Assembly: GCF_000420025.1 (NCBI RefSeq)
Contig: NZ_ATUD01000005.1
Span: 124,001 to 188,000 of the forward strand
Direction of reading: 5' to 3'
Length of the DNA: 64,000 nucleotides
Source: Patulibacter americanus DSM 16676
GTDB taxonomy: Bacteria; Actinomycetota; Thermoleophilia; Solirubrobacterales; Solirubrobacteraceae
Part shown: positions 36,300 to 43,197 of the stretch, piece after piece
Layout of the letters: every line of letters begins with the position of its first letter
Numbering within the stretch: position 1 is the first letter of the stretch
Program-made: the position numbers and the translations under genes
Notes under the pieces: model-generated
What the model saw: the letters and a program-made list of their open reading frames with translations, nothing else
What the model was told of the DNA's origin: nothing
Databases searched by the model: none

Positions 36300-36395
36300 A
36301 CACATCCAGAGGGGGGGAGGGACTGGCCCTGCGAACCCCCGGCAACCACCGCGAAATCGCCGACGCGGAGAGGTGCCAATTCCAGAGAGATGTGT
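36300..36395 (+). promoter_or_regulatory. SAM riboswitch (SAM-I / S-box type)
   Basis: The core strings GAGGGACTGGCCCTGCGA, CCCCCGGCAACC and GAGGTGCCAATTCC follow in the right order and spacing for the S-adenosylmethionine aptamer, including the GCAACC and GGTGCxAATTCC segments. P1 is ACACATC (36300-36306) with GATGTGT (36389-36395). It binds SAM and normally shuts off methionine/sulfur genes when SAM is plentiful. It lies upstream of the thrC-like gene at 36458 on the same strand. Confidence 0.93.
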
Positions 36396-36412
36396 GGCTG
36401 GACCAGTACGGA

Positions 36413-36438
36413 CCTCCGCCACACCCTTTCGGCGGAGG
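36413..36438 (+). promoter_or_regulatory. Expression-platform hairpin of the SAM riboswitch
   Basis: CCTCCGCC (36413-36420) and GGCGGAGG (36431-36438) form an 8-bp stem between the aptamer and the start codon. With no T-run, control by translation start (or Rho) seems more likely than intrinsic termination; the GGAG used by the gene is at 36447-36450. Confidence 0.5.
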
Positions 36439-36457
36439 ACCGACCCGGAGTTCCAGC

Positions 36458-37744
36458 ATGCCTGCCAGTTCCCTGACCTGTCGCGAGTGCGGCAGCACGT
36501 ACCCGCTCGAGGCCCACTTCGTCTGCTCGAAGTGCTTCGGCCCGCTCGAGGTCAAGTACGACGAGCACCCCTCGAAGGGCGACCCCGAGGCGATCCGCCG
36601 CCGCATCCAGGCGGGCCCCGCCACGATCTGGCGCTACGCCGACTTCCTCCCGCTCGAGCGCGTCCCGACGCTGGCCGCCTCGGGCCCCGGCGACACGATC
36701 GGCCTGGACGGCCTGCCCGCCGGCCACACGCCGCTCGTACGCGCCGACCGTCTCGCCGCCGAGCTCGGCCTGCGCGAGGTGTGGGTCAAGAACGACGCCG
36801 CCAACCCGACGCACTCCTTCAAGGACCGCGTCGTGGCCGTCGCCGCCGCTCGCGCGAAGGAGCTCGGCTTCACGACGCTCGCCTGCGCCTCCACCGGCAA
36901 CCTCGCCAACGCGGTGGCCGCCGCCGGCGCCGCGCTCGGCATGCCCGTCTACGTGTTCATCCCGGCCGACCTCGAGGAGCAGAAGATCCTCGCGACCGGC
37001 GTCTACGGCGCGACCGTCGTGACCGTCCGCGGCAACTACGACGACGTCAACCGGCTCTGCACCGAGATCGCCGGCGAGCGTCCCGACTGGGCGTTCGTGA
37101 ACGTCAACATGCGCCCCTACTACGCCGAGGGCTCGAAGACCGTGGCCTTCGAGATCGCGGAGCAGCTCGGCTGGCAGACGCCGGACCGCATCGTCGCCCC
37201 GATCGCGTCGGGTTCGCTGTTCACGAAGATCGGCAAGGGCTTCCAGGAGTGGAAGGACCTGGGCGTGCTCGGTGAGGACCAGGAGCTGCCGATCATGAGC
37301 GGCGCCCAGGCCGCCGGGTGCAACCCCGTCGCCCACGCCTTCGAGCAGGGCCACGACGTCTGCCGACCGGTCAAGCCGAACACGATCGCCAAGTCGCTGG
37401 CGATCGGCAACCCCGCCGACGGTCCCTACGCGATCGAGCTGGCCCGCAAGACCCGTGGCACGATCAGCGAGGTCACGGACGACGAGATCCGGGGCGGCAT
37501 CGCCCTGCTCGCCCGGACGACCGGCATCTTCACGGAGACCGCCGGCGGCGTCACCACGGCAACGCTGAAGAAGCTCGCCGACGCCGGGCAGATCGGCAAG
37601 GACGAGCGCGTGGTCCTCGTGATCACGGGCGAGGGCCTGAAGACGCTCGACGCGGTCCGCGGCACCTTCGAGTGCCGGGAGATCGCGCCGAGCTTCGACG
37701 AGTTCGAAGCGACTGCGGAGCACCGCGAGGAGGTGACGGTCTGA
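36458..37744 (+). CDS. thrC: Threonine synthase (or ThrC-like PLP enzyme) under SAM riboswitch
   Basis: 428 residues from ATG 36458 (GGAG 7 bases upstream). The N-terminus has a four-cysteine zinc ribbon (C8-x2-C11 and C23-x2-C26) as in the long, plant/actinobacterial class of threonine synthase. The PLP lysine is K122 in THSFKDRVV, and the Gly-rich phosphate loop is ASTGNLANAVAAAGA. Threonine synthase converts O-phosphohomoserine to threonine. Control by a SAM riboswitch and overlap (TGATG) with a MoaD/ThiS-like sulfur-carrier gene are not explained by threonine synthesis alone; see the finding. Sequence identity to true ThrC is high enough that threonine synthase is the default call. Confidence 0.9.
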   Translation: MPASSLTCRECGSTYPLEAHFVCSKCFGPLEVKYDEHPSKGDPEAIRRRIQAGPATIWRYADFLPLERVPTLAASGPGDTIGLDGLPAGHTPLVRADRLAAELGLREVWVKNDAANPTHSFKDRVVAVAAARAKELGFTTLACASTGNLANAVAAAGAALGMPVYVFIPADLEEQKILATGVYGATVVTVRGNYDDVNRLCTEIAGERPDWAFVNVNMRPYYAEGSKTVAFEIAEQLGWQTPDRIVAPIASGSLFTKIGKGFQEWKDLGVLGEDQELPIMSGAQAAGCNPVAHAFEQGHDVCRPVKPNTIAKSLAIGNPADGPYAIELARKTRGTISEVTDDEIRGGIALLARTTGIFTETAGGVTTATLKKLADAGQIGKDERVVLVITGEGLKTLDAVRGTFECREIAPSFDEFEATAEHREEVTV

Positions 37745-38025
37745 TGGCCGAGGTCACGTTCAAGATCCCGACCCAGCTGCGCGCCGCCACCGGCGGCGAG
37801 GGCAAGGTCAAGGCCGAGGGCGCCACGGTCGAGGCGGCGCTCGAGAGCCTGTTCACGGCCCACCCCGAGCTGCGCTCGAGCCTGGTCGACGCCCAGGGCG
37901 ACCTGCGGCGGTTCGTCAACGTCTACCTCGACGGCGAGGACATCCGCTTCGGCGACGGCCTCGGCACCGCGCTGAGCGACCGCCAGGAGCTGCAGATCCT
38001 CCCGGCCGTCGCCGGCGGCCGCTAG
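37744..38025 (+). CDS. MoaD/ThiS-family sulfur-carrier protein
   Basis: 93 residues of ubiquitin-like fold: FKIPTQLRAATGGEGKVKAE, then EAALESLFTAHPELRSSLVD, then RRFVNVYLDGEDIRF, then DRQELQILPAVAGGR. The C-terminal Gly-Gly, which is adenylated and thiocarboxylated in this family, is followed by one extra Arg that would have to be trimmed or tolerated. It resembles CysO of mycobacteria more than molybdopterin MoaD in length. The ATG overlaps the stop of thrC, so the two are coupled and share the SAM riboswitch. No E1-like activating enzyme or JAMM protease gene is in the window. Confidence 0.85.
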   Translation: MAEVTFKIPTQLRAATGGEGKVKAEGATVEAALESLFTAHPELRSSLVDAQGDLRRFVNVYLDGEDIRFGDGLGTALSDRQELQILPAVAGGR

Positions 38026-38071
38026 GCGCGGACTCGGGGCGGCGGCCCCGCGGGACCGCACCCCACGAGCG

Positions 38072-38104
38072 ACGGCGGGCCGCTGGCCCGCCGTTCGTCG
38101 TTCC
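38072..38104. terminator. Strong hairpin between convergent genes
   Basis: ACGGCGGGCC (38072-38081) and GGCCCGCCGT (38085-38094) form a perfect 10-bp stem with a GCT loop, followed by TCGTCGTTCC. It lies between the sulfur-carrier gene (+) and the acyltransferase (-). The 16-base string CGTTCGTCGTTCCGGG at its right edge recurs at the rpoZ terminator. Confidence 0.7.
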
Positions 38105-38137
38105 GGGGGCGGCGGTACCCGTCGCGGGGCCGGTGCG

Positions 38138-39358
38138 TCAGTCGCCGGCTGCGCCGGCCAGGACGTTTCGCCGTGCCGGCTCGCGCTTCGGGGTGCGCCG
38201 GTGGGCCCAGGCGATCGCGGGCTTTTCGAGCACGTGCCAGCTGGCGACCGCCAGCACGGTGCTGACGCCGAGCACGGCGACGATCGCGCCGAGCGGGTCG
38301 GTCGGGAACCGGTCCATGCCCCGCAGGGTCCAGATCACGGGGTAGTGGGCGATGTAGAGCCCGAAGGAGAGCGTGCCGTACCACTGCAGCGGGCCGCGGG
38401 CGAACACCACCGCACCGGGCAGGCGGCCGGTCGCGACGGCGGCGATGATCAGCGCGAACCCCAGGCTGGCGGGCGTGTCGACCACGGCCATCCGCAGCTG
38501 CGGCGACCCCCAGTCGCGGACGATCGCCGTCGCCTCCAGGCCGACGAGCGCGACGCCGAGGGCCGCGAGCGCGACGGTGACCGCCGTGCGTCGCACCTGG
38601 CGGCCGTACGTGAGTACCGCCACGAGCATCCCGGCCCCGAACGGGGCCAGGCGCGCCGGCAGGGTGTCGCGGGCGGTGCGGTCCAGGTTGTTGATGAGCG
38701 CGTGGCCGAGGATCGCCGTGCCCACCACGACCAGGACGACGCACACCGCGGCGAGCAGGGCCCGCCGGCGCGCCGGCGTCGCCAGCCGGCGGGTGACGGG
38801 GGCGAGCAGCAGCGTGAGGAGCGGCACCGCCACGTAGAACGTGACCTCGACGGCGATCGTCCACATCGGCGGGTTGAGGACCTTGACAGTGGCCAGGTCG
38901 TAGTTCTGCTGGAACGTCAGGAACGTCGGGAGCACCGACCACGGCTGGGCGTAGGCCGGGAACCGCATGAGGACAAGGAACGCGAGGACGATGCCGACCC
39001 AGTAGGCCGGCCCGATCCGTGCGACGCGCCGCAGCGCGTAGACGCCGATCCGCGGGAGAGGGCGGCCGTCGATCATCGCCGCGGCGAAGGGGCGGAAGAT
39101 GAGGAACGCCGAGAGCACGAAGAACATCGGCATGCCCAGCCGCAGCTGGCCCATGACGAGGTCGAGCGGGGTACCGCGGTCGACGAGCCGGTCGCCCACG
39201 ACGTACATCCAGGTGTGGAGCAGCACGATCCCGACCGCGGCGGCGCCGCGCATGCCGTCCAGCGCGTCCAGGCGCGGCCGCGCGGCGGCTGAGCCGGGGG
39301 TGGCGGGGCGCTCCGGCGGCGGGGCCGGCTTGCTCGTGTCGGGAAGGGGTGTTCGCAC
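38138..39358 (-). CDS. Acyltransferase 3 family membrane protein
   Basis: 406 residues with about ten membrane helices. RLDALDGMRGAAAVGIVLLH at the start carries the family's catalytic-type R..RG..A...V...H pattern (H about 48), and FFVLSAFLIFRPF is the usual second helix. TIAVEVTFYVAVPLLTLLL and GLYIAHYPVIWTL match OafA/NodX-type O-acyltransferases, which acylate cell-surface polysaccharides or antibiotics. A Pro-rich 30-residue N-terminus precedes the first helix. GTG start at 39358 has no clear ribosome site. A GGTTC-ACC-GAACC inverted repeat sits about 40 bases upstream. Confidence 0.88.
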   Translation of the reverse strand: MRTPLPDTSKPAPPPERPATPGSAAARPRLDALDGMRGAAAVGIVLLHTWMYVVGDRLVDRGTPLDLVMGQLRLGMPMFFVLSAFLIFRPFAAAMIDGRPLPRIGVYALRRVARIGPAYWVGIVLAFLVLMRFPAYAQPWSVLPTFLTFQQNYDLATVKVLNPPMWTIAVEVTFYVAVPLLTLLLAPVTRRLATPARRRALLAAVCVVLVVVGTAILGHALINNLDRTARDTLPARLAPFGAGMLVAVLTYGRQVRRTAVTVALAALGVALVGLEATAIVRDWGSPQLRMAVVDTPASLGFALIIAAVATGRLPGAVVFARGPLQWYGTLSFGLYIAHYPVIWTLRGMDRFPTDPLGAIVAVLGVSTVLAVASWHVLEKPAIAWAHRRTPKREPARRNVLAGAAGD

Positions 39359-39485
39359 GGGGGAGGCGATGCTTCGAGGCTTTCAGTGCCCGGTTCACCG
39401 AACCTAAACGCGCTCGATGGGTCGTCGCAGTGCGGTCCGGGTGGCCGCAGGGTGCGCGACGGGGCCGGTCTGGAAGGATCGCAGC

Positions 39486-39701
39486 GTGCGCGACGTGACG
39501 ATCCGTGGGGACATGATCCGGCTGGGCCAGCTCCTCAAGCTCGCCGGCGTCGTCGATTCGGGCGGCGAGGCGAAGCAGCTGCTCGCGGCCGGACTCGTGA
39601 CGGTCAACGGCGAGGAGGAGGTCCGCCGCGGGCGGCAGCTGCACGACGGCGACCTCGTGGCCGCCGAGGGCGACGAGGTCCGGATCGTCGCGGACGACTG
39701 A
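39486..39701 (+). CDS. S4-domain RNA-binding protein (YbcJ-like)
   Basis: 71 residues. The whole protein is one S4 domain: IRLGQLLKLAGVVDSGGEAK, then LLAAGLVTVNGEEEVRRGRQ, then DGDLVAAEGDEVRI. It probably binds structured RNA (rRNA/tRNA). The open frame upstream is ignored because GTG 39486 follows AAGGAT by 6 bases and the S4 domain starts directly after it. Confidence 0.85.
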   Translation: MRDVTIRGDMIRLGQLLKLAGVVDSGGEAKQLLAAGLVTVNGEEEVRRGRQLHDGDLVAAEGDEVRIVADD

Positions 39702-39825
39702 GCGTCCCGCCTGCCGCGGCGCTCGGCGCCCGCCGGCCGCGACCCGCGCCGGTCGTCGAGGTTCGCCGCCGGCCTGTCCGTCCAGTCTTCGCTGCAAATC
39801 GCGGGTTTCCGTCCGGGGCCGCGGA

Positions 39826-39831
39826 TAGCGT
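39826..39831 (+). promoter_or_regulatory. -10 element TAGCGT (leaderless gene at 39838)
   Basis: TAGCGT ends 6 bases before the ATG. Confidence 0.6.
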
Positions 39832-39837
39832 CGACCC

Positions 39838-40248
39838 ATGTCGACCTCCGGCGCCGCCGACCCGCACTGGGTGGCCAGCGACCTGCTCGAGCACGCCCGG
39901 CGGCTGACGGCCTTCGCGGCCCAGCCGCCCGGACCGTCGCGCTCGACCGACCGGGTCGTCGACGGGGTGCGCCAGTTGCACGCCTCGTGCGTGCGGCTCG
40001 AGACCCAGCCCGTCGCCGGGCGCGCCCGGGCCCGCGACCGCGCCCGGCTGTCCGAGGCGTTCGACGGCCTGGCCTGCGCCTCGGACGACCTCGCGGCGAT
40101 CGTCCTCCTGCGCTGCACCGACCCGGAGAGCGCTGCGCCGGACCACGCTCCGGACCTGCCGGCGCTCCTCGAGCGGGTGGCCGAGCGGCACGACCGCGTC
40201 GTCGCGCTGCTGGGTCGGGCGGGCATCCGCCGCACGTCGATGTCCTGA
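39838..40248 (+). CDS. Hypothetical helical protein
   Basis: 136 residues, almost entirely alpha-helical by composition (VASDLLEHARRLTAFAAQ, VDGVRQLHASCVRLETQPVA, ALLERVAERHDRVVALLGRA). No signal peptide, membrane helix or catalytic motif. Leaderless start from TAGCGT. I do not recognise a family; a four-helix bundle is plausible. Confidence 0.55.
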   Translation: MSTSGAADPHWVASDLLEHARRLTAFAAQPPGPSRSTDRVVDGVRQLHASCVRLETQPVAGRARARDRARLSEAFDGLACASDDLAAIVLLRCTDPESAAPDHAPDLPALLERVAERHDRVVALLGRAGIRRTSMS

Positions 40249-40418
40249 CGGGCCCCGTCGGCGAGCGTTCGTCGTCCACATGAGACGAGCATGAGAGCCG
40301 ACCGCGGGACCGGGGGCGGAGACCATAGGTTGCAGGGAGGACGGTCGGTGCCCCCGGCCGTTCGATCCCCCCACGTGGTGCGGCCCCCGCCGCGCCCAGC
40401 ACCGAGAGGTTCCGCACG

Positions 40419-41375
40419 ATGCGCATCGCCCCAGTCGTCCTCGCCGCCACCGCCGTCATGGCCGTGCCGGCCACCGCCCAGGCGGCCACGAGCAAGCCCG
40501 CCGCGTCGACCGGCCTGGCGGGGAGCATCACCCCGCAGGGCGCCACGCTCACCGGCGTCGTCGACCCCAACGGCCTGAACACGGCCTACTTGTTCGAGTA
40601 CGGCAAGACCACGAAGTACGGCGCCCGGACGGCCCGCACGATTGCCGGCAACGGCGTCACGAAGGTCGCCGCCACGGGCGGCGTCGCGGGCCTCCAGCCG
40701 GCGACGACCTACCACTACCGGATCCTCGCCAGCAACGCCAAGGGCGTCGTCCGCGGCGCCGACCGCACGTTCAAGACGCCGAAGCAGCCGCTCGGCTTCT
40801 CCGTCGCGGTCAACCCGAACCCGCTGAGCTTCGGCGGCCCGACCACCGTCGGCGGCACCCTCGGCGGCACCGGCAACGGCAACCGGCAGATCCAGCTCCA
40901 GGCCAACCCGTGGCCGTACACCTCGGGCTTCGCCCCGGTCGGCAACGTCCAGGTGACCTCGGCCACGGGCACCTTCGCCTTCCCGCTGCTCGGCCAGACG
41001 ATCAACACGCAGTACCGCGTCGCCACCACCGGCAAGGACCCCGTGCTCAGCCCGGTCCTGACCTCCGAGGTCGGCGTCGCCGTGACCACGACGGTGAAGC
41101 GGAGCGTCCGCAAGGGCCGCACCCTGCGCTTCTCCGGCCGCGTGCGCCCGGCCCGCGTCGGCGACCAGATCGGCGTGCAGCGCCTCTCGGGCGGCGACAA
41201 CTGGGTCACGCTGAAGGGCTCCCGCACCCGCGCCGGCACCGCCGAGTTCGCCCGCTACGCCACCCGCGTGCGCATCCGCCGCAGCGGCTCCTACCGCGTC
41301 TTCGTGCGCGTGGCCGACGGCAGCCTGAAGTCCCTGCCGGGGTCGTCGGTCGAGATCAAGGCCCGCCGGCGCTAG
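40419..41375 (+). CDS. Secreted protein with fibronectin-III-like domain
   Basis: 318 residues. Residues 1-23 are a signal peptide (VVLAATAVMAVPATAQAA). Residues 30-120 look like an FnIII domain (ATLTGVVDPNGLNTAYLFEY, GLQPATTYHYRILASNAKG with the family's typical YHYR...N motif). Two further beta-rich repeats end in an Arg-rich strand set (RKGRTLRFSGRVRPARVGDQ). This layout is frequent among exported Thermoleophilia proteins; no enzyme motif. ATAGGT near 40327 may be the -10, giving a leader of about 80 bases, and GAGAGG precedes the ATG. Confidence 0.75.
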   Translation: MRIAPVVLAATAVMAVPATAQAATSKPAASTGLAGSITPQGATLTGVVDPNGLNTAYLFEYGKTTKYGARTARTIAGNGVTKVAATGGVAGLQPATTYHYRILASNAKGVVRGADRTFKTPKQPLGFSVAVNPNPLSFGGPTTVGGTLGGTGNGNRQIQLQANPWPYTSGFAPVGNVQVTSATGTFAFPLLGQTINTQYRVATTGKDPVLSPVLTSEVGVAVTTTVKRSVRKGRTLRFSGRVRPARVGDQIGVQRLSGGDNWVTLKGSRTRAGTAEFARYATRVRIRRSGSYRVFVRVADGSLKSLPGSSVEIKARRR

Positions 41376-41386
41376 GGCGGGGTGGG

Positions 41387-41410
41387 GAGGACGGTCTCGC
41401 GGCCGTCCTC
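41387..41410 (+). terminator. Hairpin after the FnIII-like gene
   Basis: GAGGACGG (41387-41394) and CCGTCCTC (41403-41410) form a perfect 8-bp stem, followed by CGTCCTTCGTG. Confidence 0.6.
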
Positions 41411-41536
41411 CGTCCTTCGTGTCCCGCCCACGGCCGAACGCCGCAGGCGGGGCGGCATGCCCCGACGCCTCCTCGGGTAACCACGGTCGTTCGCGCCCGT
41501 CCGGCGAGGGGTCCCGCCGCGTCCGTCCCGCGCCTG

Positions 41537-41542
41537 TACGGT
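41537..41542 (+). promoter_or_regulatory. -10 element TACGGT (leaderless gene at 41549)
   Basis: TACGGT ends 6 bases before the ATG. Confidence 0.6.
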
Positions 41543-41548
41543 CGTCGG

Positions 41549-41965
41549 ATGGAACGAGACAGCACCGACGCCCGCGCGGCCGAGATCCAGCAGCGGATCG
41601 AGACCTGGGTCCAGCACGCGGTGTCCGGCGCCGACGCGACGGGCACCGTGGGTGCGGACGCCACGGCGTCGCGGGCGATCAGTCTGCCCGGCGCCCCCGG
41701 CGAGACGGTGCCCGAGGAGTGGAACGTGGCCGTGGAGCTGCGCTTCTCCGGCGCCGACGAGGCCGAGGCCCGCCGCCTGCTCGAGGGCTTCTCCGGCGCC
41801 ACCGCCACCGTGACCCTCGAGAGCCGCGAGGCCGCCGAGATCACCTGGCCGGACACGAGCGACACGAAGCTCAAGGCCGACGGCGACGACCTCGTCGGCG
41901 ACGTGACGGTCTCCTTCGGCATCCCGTGGCCCCACGCGGGCGACACAGCCGTCCCGGCGATGTAG
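41549..41965 (+). CDS. Hypothetical protein
   Basis: 138 residues, acidic and soluble. The core shows alternating strands and helices: EEWNVAVELRFSGADEAEAR, RLLEGFSGATATVTLESREA, LVGDVTVSFGIPWP. This could be a ferredoxin-like or small alpha+beta fold. No known motif. It is the first of three small leaderless genes (41549, 42036, 42404) that may represent a local group of lineage-specific proteins. Confidence 0.6.
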   Translation: MERDSTDARAAEIQQRIETWVQHAVSGADATGTVGADATASRAISLPGAPGETVPEEWNVAVELRFSGADEAEARRLLEGFSGATATVTLESREAAEITWPDTSDTKLKADGDDLVGDVTVSFGIPWPHAGDTAVPAM

Positions 41966-42023
41966 GACGACGCCCGGGTACACGCCCCCCCGGCTGGCGC
42001 GGTTCCCCCGGGTGGGCCCTGGG

Positions 42024-42029
42024 TAGCGT
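42024..42029 (+). promoter_or_regulatory. -10 element TAGCGT (leaderless gene at 42036)
   Basis: TAGCGT ends 6 bases before the ATG. Confidence 0.6.
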
Positions 42030-42035
42030 GCCCGC

Positions 42036-42320
42036 ATGGCCGACGACGAGATCGTGAACGTGCTGCGCGAGGTCGAGCGCAGCCAGGCCCGGGTGCCCGA
42101 CACCCCGGAGGGGTTCGTCCGCATCCTCCGCGACGGCGTCCTGACCCTTGATCCCGAGGAGGTCGACGCCTGGGTGCACTCGGTCGGCGGCCGGATCGAG
42201 TCCGAGCCGCTCGCGGCCCCGCCACTCGTGAACGAGGCCGACGGCGTGACGCCGGAGGTCAAGGCGCCCGAGGTGGTGGAGTACTACCTGGTTCCAGAGG
42301 GAGCGCTGGGCGAGAGCTGA
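42036..42320 (+). CDS. Hypothetical protein
   Basis: 94 residues, acidic. It begins with a helix (MADDEIVNVLREVERSQARV) and has a mixed C-terminal part (GFVRILRDGVLTLDPEEVDA, WVHSVGGRIE). No signal peptide, membrane helix or known motif. Good codon bias and a -10 element support it as a real gene. Confidence 0.55.
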   Translation: MADDEIVNVLREVERSQARVPDTPEGFVRILRDGVLTLDPEEVDAWVHSVGGRIESEPLAAPPLVNEADGVTPEVKAPEVVEYYLVPEGALGES

Positions 42321-42388
42321 GGTGGCCTGGGGGCGTGTGGGTGCCGGGACCGCCTCGGTACCCGGCCAGACCCGTCCGCGGCGCGATC

Positions 42389-42394
42389 TACGCT
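42389..42394 (+). promoter_or_regulatory. -10 element TACGCT (leaderless gene at 42404)
   Basis: TACGCT ends 9 bases before the ATG. Confidence 0.55.
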
Positions 42395-42403
42395 GCCGCG
42401 CAG

Positions 42404-42922
42404 ATGCCCAGCTTTCCTCGCGGCCTCCGCGCCGCCGTGTCCGCCACCGCCAAAGCCCACCCGCAGATCGCGGTTGACCGGGGGTACGCGGCTGTCGCGC
42501 CCGGCCTCGCTGACGAGGAGACCGCGGCGTGGCTCGACGACGCCCTCCGGAGCGGCGTGATCGCGCCCCTCGACGCACCGGACGAGCGCGACGGCACCCC
42601 GGAGCGCAGCGCGCCCCTCCTCCGGATCCCGCGGGAGTGGGCCGAGCGGATGACGGACGACGAGATCCGGACGTGGGTCCGGGAGGAAGGCAAGCCGGAC
42701 GGGCGCTACCCGGACCACGTCGTCATCCGGCAGGAGGACATCCCCGATGCGCACGAGGAGGACATCCGGGCCTTCCTTCTCGATCGCCACGCTGCGTGGG
42801 AGCCCTTGGACGCCGCGAAGGCCGAGGCGTTCACGAAGGACACCCGCCCGGGGGAGGAGCTGCCGGCCATGGCCGACGAGCCCCTGGGCTTCTGGGTTCT
42901 CCCGGCGGCGCTGGACCGGTAG
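42404..42922 (+). CDS. Hypothetical protein
   Basis: 172 residues, strongly acidic, soluble. Helical segments AERMTDDEIRTWVREEGKPD and DAHEEDIRAFLLDRHAAWEP alternate with short loops. The opening of the first (TDDEIRTWVREE) faintly resembles the N-terminus of the preceding protein (ADDEIVNVLREV), but not enough to claim homology. No recognised family. A longer frame from 42335 exists, but the -10 element and codon use favour 42404. Confidence 0.55.
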   Translation: MPSFPRGLRAAVSATAKAHPQIAVDRGYAAVAPGLADEETAAWLDDALRSGVIAPLDAPDERDGTPERSAPLLRIPREWAERMTDDEIRTWVREEGKPDGRYPDHVVIRQEDIPDAHEEDIRAFLLDRHAAWEPLDAAKAEAFTKDTRPGEELPAMADEPLGFWVLPAALDR

Positions 42923-43000
42923 GGCCCCGCTGATCCCGCGGGCGCGGGGCGGTTGGCGGACGGGTCGACGGTGGGCCACGCGCTCGCCGTCATCCCTCTG

Positions 43001-43032
43001 AAACGAAGAAACCCAGTCGCAGACTGGGTTTC
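43001..43032 (-). terminator. Intrinsic terminator after tRNA-Arg
   Basis: GAAACCCAGTC (43008-43018) and GACTGGGTTTC (43022-43032) form an 11-bp perfect stem with a 3-base loop. On the minus strand TTCGTTTC follows. It starts 6 bases after the tRNA. Confidence 0.85.
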
Positions 43033-43037
43033 TGTAG

Positions 43038-43110
43038 CGCGCCCGGCAAGATTCGAACTTGCGACTTTCTGCTCCGGAGGCAGACACTCTATCCACTGAG
43101 CTACGGGCGC
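43038..43110 (-). tRNA. tRNA-Arg (CCG)
   Basis: 73 nt on the minus strand: acceptor GCGCCCG/CGGGCGC, anticodon arm TCTGC-CTCCGGA-GCAGA giving anticodon CCG, T arm GCAAG-TTCGAAT-CTTGC, discriminator G. It reads CGG codons, very common in this genome. Confidence 0.96.
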
Positions 43111-43184
43111 TCGGGCCGACCGGAGTCGATCCGTGCCGGAGTGTAGCGAGCCTGCCGGAGCCGTGGAGGGGCGGGCGCAGGGAC

Positions 43185-43190
43185 TAGGCT
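43185..43190 (+). promoter_or_regulatory. -10 element TAGGCT (leaderless rnz)
   Basis: TAGGCT ends 7 bases before GTG 43198. Confidence 0.55.
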
Positions 43191-43197
43191 CGGGCGC

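Larger units (their letters stand above)
36116..36457. other. Divergent regulatory region between corA and thrC
   Basis: 342 bases with no gene. It holds the corA -10, a thrC -10, a SAM riboswitch and its downstream hairpin, each listed separately. Short open frames across it are incidental. Confidence 0.8.

Noticed and set aside
36203..36457. Coding potential across the SAM riboswitch (start of the long frame at 36203)
   Set aside because: The stretch is the riboswitch itself; the enzyme starts at 36458 with a proper GGAG.
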